Assembly: GCF_000182745.2 (NCBI RefSeq) | Contig: NC_016027.1 | Span: forward strand, 3,047,501-3,111,500 | Reading direction: 5' to 3' | Length of the DNA stretch: 64,000 nucleotides | Origin: Komagataeibacter medellinensis NBRC 3288 | GTDB lineage: Bacteria > Pseudomonadota > Alphaproteobacteria > Acetobacterales > Acetobacteraceae | Part shown: piece by piece, positions 1 through 9,947 of the stretch | Layout of the letters: every line of letters begins with the position of its first letter | Position numbering within the stretch: the stretch's first letter is position 1 | Program-made: the position numbers and the translations under genes | The notes under the pieces: model-generated | What the model was told of the DNA's origin: nothing | The model's input: only the letters and a program-made list of their open reading frames with translations | Database searches by the model: none

Positions 1-2003
<2,003 letters not shown>

Positions 2004-2112
2004 TCCATAGCCCCCATAAAGGGCAACACACATGCACAGCAGTCATCCACTCTCAACACCTAACAAAAACACCAACCCATCCACATCCCTCCCCATACCG
2101 GGGAGACTAGAT
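2004..2112 (+). other. 23S-5S internal transcribed spacer
   Basis: About 110 bases of spacer with no gene. Its last part (about 2099-2107, 'ggggagact') is complementary to 'agtctcccc' just after the 5S gene (2236-2244). The two arms would form the base-paired processing stalk expected around 5S in the rRNA precursor. Confidence 0.6.
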
Positions 2113-2231
2113 GACCTGGTGGCAATGGCGGGGAATGATCCACCCGATCCCATCCCGAACTCGGCCGTGAAATGCCCCAGCGCCCATGATACTGTGCCTT
2201 AAGGCACGGGAAAGTCGGTCGCCGCCAGGTC
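2113..2231 (+). rRNA. rrf: 5S ribosomal RNA
   Basis: A 119-base segment starting 'gacctggtggcaatggcggg' and ending 'gccgccaggtc'. The ends pair with each other to form helix I. The internal 'cccgatcccatcccgaactc' is the conserved loop B/C region of bacterial 5S. It lies directly behind the 23S gene, as expected in an rrn operon. Confidence 0.95.
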
Positions 2232-2250
2232 TTCCAGTCTCCCCTACAAT

Positions 2251-2327
<77 letters not shown>

Positions 2328-2353
2328 TGAATTCCAAATAAAATCAATGACTT

Positions 2354-2377
2354 AAAAGGCGGCGCAAGCCGCCTTTT
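2354..2377 (+). terminator. rho-independent terminator of the rrn operon
   Basis: A G+C-rich hairpin with arms 'aaaaggcggc' and 'gccgcctttt' around a GCAA tetraloop, so the right arm ends in TTTT. It starts 27 bases after the tRNA 3' end and is the natural end of the rRNA-tRNA transcript. Confidence 0.85.
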
Positions 2378-2449
2378 GGCGTTCCAGAACACCAACTGGA
2401 ATCATATAGGAATCATTCGGAAGCGAATTCACGCGTAGCAACCCTGCGT

Positions 2450-3738
2450 GGAGGGTTCGAAAAACCCCTGGTTCTGGCCCTCTGTGTGTGATTCCCTCTC
2501 TTCTGTGATGATTGAGGGAATGGCTCATGAAGCAGCCGGGCTTCTTTGATGTGGACGAGCGACTAGCCCGTTTGAGTGGCCTTGGCGATCAGCTCGAAGC
2601 GTTTTCTCGGACTGTGGATTTTGAGGTGTTCCGTCCTGATCTGGACAGGGCTCTGGCCTATGCGGACGGAAGTAAAGGTGGCCGTCCCCCGTTTGATCCG
2701 GTGCTGATGTTCAAGATCCTGGTGATCCAGACGCTGAACAATCTCTCCGACGAGCGAACGGAGTATCTGATCAACGACCGGCTGTCCTTCATGCGCTTCC
2801 TCGGCCTGGCGTTATCGGACCGGGTGCCTGACGCCAAAACGGTCTGGCTGTTCCGTGAACGGCTGACCGAGGCTGGCGCCATCCAGAAGCTGTTCGAGCG
2901 CTTTGACGCCACCCTGCGAAACGCCGGGTATCTGCCGATGTCCGGCCAGATCCTGGATGCCACGCTGGTGGCGGCGCCAAAGCAGCGCAATACCAACGCG
3001 GAGAAAGTTGATCTTCGGGAAGGCCGCATTCCGCAGGACTGGCAGGACAAGCCTGCCAAGTTGTCCCACAAGGATCGCCATGCGCGATGGACACTGAAGT
3101 TCACGAAGGCAAAGCGGCAGGAGGACGGGACGCTCCCGTCCACGGACCTCGCCATCCCGTTCTTTGGCTACAAATCGCATATTTCCATCGATCGAAAGTT
3201 TCGACTGATCCGGAAATGGAAAGCGACGGATGCCGCCGCCAGTGATGGTGCCAGGCTGCGCGAGGGCTTGCTCGATAAAACCAATACGGCCTCAAGCGTT
3301 TGGGCCGACACCGCGTATCGCTCGAAAGCCAATGAGGACTTCATGGACAAAGAGGGTTTCGTCTCGAAGGTTCACAGGAAAAAGCCGCATCTCAAGCCCA
3401 TGCCTCGCCATATCCAGCGCTCTAACGCAGGGAAGTCCGTCATCCGATCCCGCGTCGAGCATGTCTTTGCCGATCAGAAATCGCAGACGGGATTGTTCGT
3501 CCGGACCGTGGGCATTACCCGGGCCACCATGAGGATTGGCTTGGCCAATATCGTCTACAACATGCGCCGCTTCCTCTTCCTCGAGAGGTTGAACGCGGCC
3601 GCGTAGCTATCCCATTGGCGACAGCGTCCGATCTGCTCAAGACGCAGATCAAAAGTCACCCCAAGAACCGTCAATCAGCACGACAAAAGCCTGAAATCAG
3701 GAACCACGCGCGCCAATCAACGGTTCTTCGATCCCTCC
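2450..3738 (+). mobile_element. IS5-family insertion sequence
   Basis: Imperfect terminal inverted repeats bound a single transposase gene. The left end 2450-2466 (ggagggttcgaaaaacc) and the reverse complement of the right end 3722-3738 (ggagggatcgaagaacc) match at 15 of 17 positions. The resulting length, about 1.29 kb, suits the IS5 family. I could not find a convincing target duplication next to these repeats, so the exact tips may be off by a few bases, or the flanks may have changed since insertion. It sits about 70 bases after the rrn terminator, where insertion would be harmless. Confidence 0.75.
2527..3606 (+). CDS. IS5-family DDE transposase
   Basis: A 359-residue transposase. The N-terminal part 'MKQPGFFDVDERLARLSG' is followed by a helix-turn-helix-bearing DUF772-type domain (the segment with 'RPPFDPVLMFKILVIQTL', residues about 55-75). 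The DDE catalytic core runs through 'ILDATLVAAP' (first Asp, about residue 150), 'ADTAYRSKAN' (second Asp, about 265) and a C-terminal 'RSRVEHVFADQK' containing the Glu. The frame is open from 2512, but ATG 2527 gives the usual family start. The gene is intact and fills the element between its inverted repeats, so it could be active. Confidence 0.88.
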   Translation: MKQPGFFDVDERLARLSGLGDQLEAFSRTVDFEVFRPDLDRALAYADGSKGGRPPFDPVLMFKILVIQTLNNLSDERTEYLINDRLSFMRFLGLALSDRVPDAKTVWLFRERLTEAGAIQKLFERFDATLRNAGYLPMSGQILDATLVAAPKQRNTNAEKVDLREGRIPQDWQDKPAKLSHKDRHARWTLKFTKAKRQEDGTLPSTDLAIPFFGYKSHISIDRKFRLIRKWKATDAAASDGARLREGLLDKTNTASSVWADTAYRSKANEDFMDKEGFVSKVHRKKPHLKPMPRHIQRSNAGKSVIRSRVEHVFADQKSQTGLFVRTVGITRATMRIGLANIVYNMRRFLFLERLNAAA

Positions 3739-4050
3739 AGGTCGCTCATCTTCAGTCTCCTTGCAGAGCCTGAAGCAAAATTCCCTACACAAATCAATGG
3801 GTCCTGAGCCTAACTGACGACACGCCGTAGATTATGTCGGGTTATGGAAAAGCTCTGCATGACGTATGAATCTGGCGCGGATTTTGATCACCCACTTGTG
3901 CCAATTGTATCTGATGTCGTGTGGTCAATGGAATAGTAACAATACTCTTTATCTATTATGACCGTATTCCAGCATGGGTTCATGATGGAGTGGACCGCTC
4001 CAGCAATATCAATCTCTTTCGGTTTCAGTCTGTATAAGAAGAGGAAATAA
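3739..4050. other. 312-base intergenic region, no gene seen
   Basis: Lies between the IS5 right end and the stop codon of the leftward fatty acid hydroxylase gene. No open frame here resembles a protein, and I see no convincing terminator, tRNA or repeat. The part after about 3820 is richer in A+T than the rrn side. Confidence 0.5.
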
Positions 4051-4671
4051 TTATTTCTGTTTCATATTTGTGCGGAAAATATCATCGATAAATATGCCGG
4101 TAATGGCGTAATTTGCATCATGGTCTTTATAATGATGCTTGATGTGGTGTGCCTTAAGCTTTTTCAGCCATTTCGATTTCATGGGGAACTGATGGCATGA
4201 ATAATGAATAATATCATAGCCGATATATCCGCATATGAAACCGGCGGCTGCTGCGCTGCCGTTTCCTTTTCCCATGAGCCAAACACATCCTGACCATATG
4301 ACTGCGGCCAGAGGCAGCGATACGCTCAGGGGCATAAGATTACGTAGGGGATGGTTGGGCTGCTCGTGATGATTGCCGTGAATTAAAAAGACCATTGATT
4401 TGACGAATACTGATGTTCCCTTCAGATGGAAGAGAAAACGGTGCAGCAGGTATTCCATAGGGAACCAGATGATCCAACCGACCAAGAAACAGGCCACCAG
4501 ACTCTTGACCGAAAAGGCATGGCTAAACGCATAGACAAGAGCCACAGACAGGATCAGCCCCCATACAACAAGAAATATGGGGAAGGACAGGAGTGTCATG
4601 CATTCAAAAACAGGATTTTTGAACAACCGGATCGGCATATTATCGGTTTCATTTCTGCCTACCCGACGCAT
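4051..4671 (-). CDS. fatty acid hydroxylase / sterol desaturase family membrane protein
   Basis: A 206-residue integral membrane protein of the fatty acid hydroxylase superfamily, di-iron enzymes that hydroxylate or desaturate lipids at the membrane surface. It carries the family histidine clusters in order: 'HRFLFH', 'HGNHHEQPNH', 'HYSCH' and 'HHIKHH'. Two hydrophobic segments precede the first cluster. The cluster pattern is closer to fatty acid 2-hydroxylases than to beta-carotene hydroxylases, but the substrate is inferred. The frame is open from 4773. ATG at 4671 is chosen because AAGGA lies 8 bases upstream; a second ATG is at 4638. Base composition is A+T-richer than in the bcs and acetan genes, which may point to separate ancestry. 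Confidence 0.8.
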   Translation of the reverse strand: MRRVGRNETDNMPIRLFKNPVFECMTLLSFPIFLVVWGLILSVALVYAFSHAFSVKSLVACFLVGWIIWFPMEYLLHRFLFHLKGTSVFVKSMVFLIHGNHHEQPNHPLRNLMPLSVSLPLAAVIWSGCVWLMGKGNGSAAAAGFICGYIGYDIIHYSCHQFPMKSKWLKKLKAHHIKHHYKDHDANYAITGIFIDDIFRTNMKQK

Positions 4672-5008
4672 GTAAGAAATCCTTGAAGTTGAATTGTGGT
4701 AATTGTTTTGTGCCTTTTTTACTAATTGGTCGCTTCCATGAGAACCAAGGCTCCTACCATAAATTCCGGGCACAACCTACCACGCAGTCTATCTGTCTTA
4801 TCTGGCGAAGATGCATTGTTTCTTACTGCACTGTTGCCGGGAATGCCAGCCAAATACGGCCACGACTACACTGTGTTATCTAAGGATGTGGCATGGTTTC
4901 ATCAAGGCTTACGGCGATATCATTTTCCTTGTCGAAGGTCCATCAGACCTGTGGAAAATGATATGGAAATGCATTAGGAAACGTCCCGACTTTTGAGAGG
5001 AGGCTAGA
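4672..5008. other. 337-base divergent intergenic region
   Basis: Separates the leftward hydroxylase gene from the rightward kpsC-like gene, so promoters for both should lie here. No credible small gene was found. The only site I can place firmly is the strong ribosome-binding sequence GAGGAGG at 4997-5003, just before the TTG start of the next gene. Confidence 0.5.
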
Positions 5009-6757
5009 TTGGCCTGCCCTAGCCTATTTCGTTGCCCCCCATTTCGTGAGGTGCAGCCACTTCATCTTGCCATTCCTTCGTGTCGCCCTCTTCACGATGG
5101 CACAGATGCGGAAATTGCCTGGCTGCGTCATGAAATTGTGAGTCGGCGGGTTGGTGGGACATTCTGGGCAGCGCCATACCATCTTGGAAATTTTTTCCCC
5201 ATCCTCATCTGCTGTTCCAGTACACAAAATACAACATCTCACATGCTCATGCAGTTGCTTCAACAAATGCTCAGGCAGAACGGAAAGGACAATATTCTTC
5301 TTTCTTATCCTTTAAAGCATGGCAGGATTGCAAGATTTGCAAGGCAGAATCAGATTCGCCACGTTTCGATGTCGTGTGATCCTCACAGCCTGCTTGACCA
5401 TGTCGGTCAGGTTCATGAGGTTGGAGAAGGAGAGATCGGAACCTTGGCCAGCCTGCGTGGATTGGAAGTCGTGCGCCATGCCGTGCCTGGACTGGACGGC
5501 AGCGCGCAGGCAGACCCGATTCAGCTTGATGGGAATATGGTTGCGCATGCCCTGCTGACACAGTGGCATTATGTTAATCCATTCAATAAAAAATCAACTG
5601 ATATCAGGAATGTTATAGAAATACTGACGCTATGGCGCAGGGTAATCGATGAAAACCGCCATATTGGTGCCTGCATTGGGATGTCATGGTGGAAGCGTGA
5701 CAGGATTGCGGATTTTCTGGCAACGCCTCCCCACGGTATGCGTTTTGTCCGTTCAGTCAGGCAGGCGCTTGGGCTATGCCGCAAGCGGGGCGCATCGATT
5801 GCAACATGGGTAACGCGTATGCCGCCAGGATTGGAAAAAGGAGCGAAAGAGGAAAATATTCCTGTATGGAAAGTGGAAGATGGATTTGTAAGATCGGTAG
5901 GGCTGGGGAGTGGCCTGCAGGTTCCTGCTTCCATCATCCTGGATAAGAGGGGGATTTACTATGATCCTGCCCAACCCAGCGACCTTGAGCATATTTTGGC
6001 AACAACTCGTTTTGATCCACAGTTGCGCAACCGGGCCCGTAATCTGGCTCATTATCTGGTGCATAAGGGTATTACAAAATATGGAAAGGCTGGGCAGTCG
6101 GCTGTTGCAGGGTGGGACAGTTGCGGTCGCCGGACCATTCTGGTTCCAGGCCAGGTGAGTGATGACCAGTCCGTATTGCGGGGTGGGGGCCAGATCCGTG
6201 GCAATCTTGAACTGCTGCAGGCTGTAAGGCGGCATAATCCCGATGCCTTCATCCTTTACCGCCCGCATCCAGATGTGACGTCTGGCTATCGGGCTGGTGC
6301 CCTGAACGAGAGGGATGTGCTGGCCTGGGCCGATCATATAAGTTATGGCGGTTCGATAACGGGTCTGATGGAACAGGTAGACGAAATCCATACCCTGACA
6401 TCACTTGCAGGCTTTGAGGGCCTGCTGCGCGGTATTCCGGTCGTAACCTACGGGGCACCCTTTTATGCGGGTTGGGGCCTGACCCGGGACATGGGCGACG
6501 TGCCATGGTCCAGACGCGGACGCATCTTGCATATTGAAGAGCTTGTCGCGGGTGCCTTAATTCTTTACCCACGCTACCTTGATCCATTGACCCGGTTACC
6601 TTGTGAGGCCGAAATCCTTGTTGATCGTTTTGAAGATTCGGCCCTGTGGCGTCCAACCACGCTTATGCAGGTCAAAATGGCCTATGGGAGGACGAAAATA
6701 ATGTTATCAAAACGTATTCGCCAGAATGCATGGGCCTGTGGGAGCCGAAGCAAGTAA
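5009..6757 (+). CDS. KpsC-like capsule polysaccharide beta-Kdo transferase family protein
   Basis: A 582-residue cytoplasmic protein of the KpsC/LipA family. Known KpsC enzymes add beta-Kdo residues to the lipid anchor of ABC-exported capsules. The C-terminal module (about residues 250-560) is well conserved: 'VWKVEDGFVRSVGLG', 'ILYRPHPDV' and 'SLAGFEGLLRGIPVVTYGAP' followed by FYAGWGLT. The N-terminal half should be a second copy of the fold but is short and weakly conserved; typical KpsC is about 670 residues. The start is TTG at 5009, backed by GAGGAGG 5 bases upstream. The stop lies one base before the kpsS-like start codon, so the two are co-translated. No kpsMT transport genes are in the window. 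The acceptor is unknown. Confidence 0.82.
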   Translation: MACPSLFRCPPFREVQPLHLAIPSCRPLHDGTDAEIAWLRHEIVSRRVGGTFWAAPYHLGNFFPILICCSSTQNTTSHMLMQLLQQMLRQNGKDNILLSYPLKHGRIARFARQNQIRHVSMSCDPHSLLDHVGQVHEVGEGEIGTLASLRGLEVVRHAVPGLDGSAQADPIQLDGNMVAHALLTQWHYVNPFNKKSTDIRNVIEILTLWRRVIDENRHIGACIGMSWWKRDRIADFLATPPHGMRFVRSVRQALGLCRKRGASIATWVTRMPPGLEKGAKEENIPVWKVEDGFVRSVGLGSGLQVPASIILDKRGIYYDPAQPSDLEHILATTRFDPQLRNRARNLAHYLVHKGITKYGKAGQSAVAGWDSCGRRTILVPGQVSDDQSVLRGGGQIRGNLELLQAVRRHNPDAFILYRPHPDVTSGYRAGALNERDVLAWADHISYGGSITGLMEQVDEIHTLTSLAGFEGLLRGIPVVTYGAPFYAGWGLTRDMGDVPWSRRGRILHIEELVAGALILYPRYLDPLTRLPCEAEILVDRFEDSALWRPTTLMQVKMAYGRTKIMLSKRIRQNAWACGSRSK

Positions 6758-6758
6758 T

Positions 6759-8054
6759 ATGGCACAGGATATGCAGGTACCTGAAAGCAAGTCCCGGAAC
6801 TTTCTACTTTTCCAGGGCTTGATGGGGCCTTTCTTCCGTCGGGTCGGTATCGCCCTGCGCAAGGCCGGCTATGGGGTCTACAAAATCAATTTCAATGGGG
6901 GGGACCAGTTGTTCTGGCGCCTGCCCAACGGAATTGACTTTACCGGTTCCAGCGCACAGTGGCCCGACTTCGTGCGTCAGGTCATTCGTGAACATGGTAT
7001 TACCGATGTCATGCTTTTTGGGGACTGTCGGCCACTACACCGGGTGGCAATTGGCATCTGCCATGAAATGCATGTGCGGGTCTATGTATTTGAGGAAGGC
7101 TACATCCGCCCTGATTGGGTTACGCTGGAACTTGATGGCGTTAACGGGCACTCCCATCTTCCACGTGATCCCGAATGGTATGTGCAGCGTGCTGCGGAGT
7201 TGTCGCCACTGGGGCCGCATTCTTTTGTGCCGTCTTCGTTCCGGCGCAGGGCATTGGAGGCTGTTGCCTATAACGCGGCGGATATCCTGACCCGATGGTA
7301 TTTCCGTCACTGGAATGACTATCGTCCATGGCATCCATGGATAGAAGGGATTGGCTGGCTCAAACGCCTAAGGAACCGTGAGGCAGCCCAGATCAGGACC
7401 GATGCGACCATAGCGGAAATCAAGGAAAAAACGCTTCCTTATATGCTTTTTCCCCTCCAGCTTGATGCGGATGCGCAGATCCGGTTGCATTCGGAGTTCA
7501 AGGGGAACGAGGGGGCCATTGACTATGTTCTCCAGTCCTTTGCTCACCATGCGCCGCAGGACCTGTATCTGCTGGTCAAAGAACACCCGCTGGATAACGG
7601 AGTGAAGAACTGGCGTAAGCTGGTTATGCGTATTGCCCGCAAATACGGAATACAGGACCGTGTGCGGTACCTCGAATGTGGGGATATCGCCGTACTGGTG
7701 CGTGATGCGCGTGGCGTTGTGACCATCAACAGCACCACAGGCACGCTGGCCCTGGCATCCAACGTGCCAACCATTACACTGGGGCAGGCGATTTACGACA
7801 TTTCCGGCATTACCTATCAGGGTAGTCTGAATGATTTCTGGCGAAACCCGACACCGCCGGATGAAAAGATATTCAATGCCTTCCGTAGGGTACTGATTGA
7901 CCGCTGTATGATCGAGGGTGGCTTCTTTTCTGAAGAAGGGCTGGCGAAGTTGGTAAATGGCACCCTTGAGCGTATCCGTTCGTCTGTACGGGCGAATGAC
8001 GGGTCAAGTTTTGTCACGTCTTCTCTGGAACGCCTGAATGTGATCAAGCGGTAA
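6759..8054 (+). CDS. KpsS-like capsular polysaccharide biosynthesis protein
   Basis: A 431-residue protein of the KpsS/LipB family, the usual partner of KpsC in placing the first Kdo on the phosphatidylglycerol anchor of capsules. Family hallmarks are 'FLLFQGLMGPFFRRVG' near the N-terminus, 'KINFNGGDQLFW' (about residue 40), 'VFEEGYIRPDWVTLE' (about 110), 'LLVKEHPLDNG' (about 275) and 'NSTTGTLALASNVPTITLG' (about 330). An upstream in-frame ATG at 6726 exists, but 6759 is adjacent to the kpsC stop and gives the normal family N-terminus. Together with the preceding gene and the GT4 gene that follows, it forms a three-gene rightward unit ahead of the cellulose operon. Confidence 0.85.
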   Translation: MAQDMQVPESKSRNFLLFQGLMGPFFRRVGIALRKAGYGVYKINFNGGDQLFWRLPNGIDFTGSSAQWPDFVRQVIREHGITDVMLFGDCRPLHRVAIGICHEMHVRVYVFEEGYIRPDWVTLELDGVNGHSHLPRDPEWYVQRAAELSPLGPHSFVPSSFRRRALEAVAYNAADILTRWYFRHWNDYRPWHPWIEGIGWLKRLRNREAAQIRTDATIAEIKEKTLPYMLFPLQLDADAQIRLHSEFKGNEGAIDYVLQSFAHHAPQDLYLLVKEHPLDNGVKNWRKLVMRIARKYGIQDRVRYLECGDIAVLVRDARGVVTINSTTGTLALASNVPTITLGQAIYDISGITYQGSLNDFWRNPTPPDEKIFNAFRRVLIDRCMIEGGFFSEEGLAKLVNGTLERIRSSVRANDGSSFVTSSLERLNVIKR

Positions 8055-8096
8055 GCTGCTAAGCCTGCCTGAAATTTCAATAGGAATGCTAGCAGT

Positions 8097-9344
8097 ATGT
8101 CAGCGCATATCTTCATGGACCTTTCACGTCTGATTGCCCGGGCGGGCATGCCCGTGCCAACAGGCATCGACCGGGTGGAGTATGAATATGCGCGTTATCT
8201 GCTGGCGCATGCCCCACAGCGGAGCACTTTTGTTGCCTTTCATCCTCTGGGCCGGATTGGTGAGATTCCATTTGAAGAGGCGCGGGATTTCGTAAGGCGG
8301 ACCGGCCTGGCATGGGAAGGGCAGACAGCGCTGTGTTCCGGCCTGCGCCGGCAGGGGCGTCGTATGCTCTGGCAGGCGCTGAAGGCAGTAGATAGGCGGA
8401 CAGATACAGCTTGCACGGCAATGTATCTTAATGTGTCGCACCATCACCTGACACGTCCCCGAAGCATCGAGAATTTTCTGCTTCGATATAATGCGCTATT
8501 CATTGCCATGGTGCATGATCTGATTCCCATTGAATTTCCTGAATACGGGCGTCCTGGAGAAAAAGAGAAACATCTGGTCAGGATGCAGACGGTTGCGCGT
8601 CTTGGGGCAGGGGTTATCGTTCCGGCCTATGCGGTTGAGCGGTCACTGGCGCCGTATCTGCAGTTCAGTCCGGCAAGGGCGCATGTGGAGGTTGTGCCGC
8701 ATGGTGTACATCTGGGGGAAACTGTTCCCGCGAAAGGTGTTTTCCAGCAGCAACTCATGCAGCAGGGGCAGCCCTATTTCGTTTGTCTTGGTACAATCGA
8801 GCCACGCAAGAACCATCTGCTGTTATTGAATATCTGGCGTGCCATGGCAGAGGAAGCAAGCGCGGACGTGCCGCACCTGGTCATTGTCGGTAAACGTGGC
8901 TGGGAAAACGAAAATGTTATCGACATGCTGGAGCGCTGCCCGGCACTGCAGGGTCATGTGCACGAATGCCAGGGATTGACTGATCCGGAAGTGGCGGCAT
9001 TGCTGCAAAATTCGGCTGCTCTTCTGTTTCCCTCCTTCAGCGAAGGGTTTGGCCTGCCACTGGCTGAGGCTCTTGTATTGGATGTGCCGGTCATATGCAG
9101 TGATATTCCGGTTTTTCATGAATTTGCCGGAACTGACGTAACTTATATTGACCCGACCGATGGCCCTGCCTGGAAGCGCGCCATCCGTAATGCCTGCAAT
9201 GGCAAGAGGAGAGCTACCGTACCATCGGAAGATCAGTTCAGGGCACCCCTTTTGTTTCAGTGGCCGGAGCAGGTTGGCAAGGGTATACAGGCGGCGGATG
9301 ATATTATTGGAAAATATGAATGTTCTGGCCTGCTGCCAGGGTAG
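8097..9344 (+). CDS. GT4 family glycosyltransferase
   Basis: A 415-residue retaining glycosyltransferase of the GT-B fold. The N-terminal domain opens with 'DLSRLIARAGMPVPTGIDRV', a form common in GT4 enzymes of surface-glycan clusters. The donor-binding domain has 'CLGTIEPRKNHLLLL' (about residue 225) and the E-x7-E motif in 'FSEGFGLPLAEAL' (about 315), which binds the nucleotide sugar. It follows kpsS by 42 bases on the same strand and probably extends the same capsule-like glycan. Sugar and linkage cannot be told from the sequence. Confidence 0.85.
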   Translation: MSAHIFMDLSRLIARAGMPVPTGIDRVEYEYARYLLAHAPQRSTFVAFHPLGRIGEIPFEEARDFVRRTGLAWEGQTALCSGLRRQGRRMLWQALKAVDRRTDTACTAMYLNVSHHHLTRPRSIENFLLRYNALFIAMVHDLIPIEFPEYGRPGEKEKHLVRMQTVARLGAGVIVPAYAVERSLAPYLQFSPARAHVEVVPHGVHLGETVPAKGVFQQQLMQQGQPYFVCLGTIEPRKNHLLLLNIWRAMAEEASADVPHLVIVGKRGWENENVIDMLERCPALQGHVHECQGLTDPEVAALLQNSAALLFPSFSEGFGLPLAEALVLDVPVICSDIPVFHEFAGTDVTYIDPTDGPAWKRAIRNACNGKRRATVPSEDQFRAPLLFQWPEQVGKGIQAADDIIGKYECSGLLPG

Positions 9345-9947
9345 GGTGGGCTTGTCGCGTCTGGTCGGGTCAGATCATTTATATAAAATTCTAAATATAG
9401 TTTTATTTGTTTCTATAAAAACAAATAAAAAACTAATCCTGAATAGAAAAAATTCAGGAATATAAATTTCTACGTAAAATAACGTATTCTATTAAATTAG
9501 AATAACAGATCTCTATATATCTGATAAAATCACCAAAAATACCTATAATTTCTATACGCATTATAGTAAAAAATAAAGCAATAAAAAATTAATCATTTAT
9601 GAATTATTTGGTATTTCGTTAGGTGTGTTCTTTTTAAACTGGTATTCAATATGCCTGATATATGAAAAATATATTAAAGAGGCATATTTTCTTTCTTGAC
9701 AATCGTTTGCCATAAAATTAATAACTGAATTCGCCATAGAGAATTAAGTCAATAATATGGTGGAAAAGTGGAAATTTCATGGAATCCTGATGCTAGGAAG
9801 AGTAATCCCTGCGCGTCTTGAATAAGAAATCTCGGTTTGTAGAATTTTACAGTGAACATTTGAAAATTTCGGGTGCGTTCCTATCGTACAGATATGTGGT
9901 TTTGCACTGAATGGGTATCGCATTTTAAGGTATAGGCAGTTCTGACG
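9345..9947. promoter_or_regulatory. 603-base AT-rich leader upstream of bcsABII
   Basis: A gene-free stretch far richer in A+T than its neighbours, mostly over 9370-9730. It holds a perfect 12-bp inverted repeat (ttttatttgttt at 9401-9412, complement at 9419-9430) and an 8-bp hairpin (tcctgaat at 9437-9444, attcagga at 9452-9459). Either may end the upstream kps transcript. The length and composition suggest a regulated control region for the cellulose operon, possibly bound by nucleoid proteins. That is inference. Confidence 0.6.
9696..9724 (+). promoter_or_regulatory. candidate sigma-70 promoter for the bcsII operon
   Basis: A consensus -35 box TTGACA (9696-9701), a 17-base spacer and a weak -10 candidate TAATAA (9719-9724, 3 of 6 matches). 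It would start transcription about 215 bases before bcsABII. It stands out because the spacing is right and the region is AT-rich, but the -10 match is poor. Confidence 0.35.

Noticed and set aside
2440-2449. Target site duplication for the IS5 element
   Set aside because: Flanks next to the inverted repeats (2440-2449 and 3739-3748) show no matching direct repeat at any length from 2 to 8.
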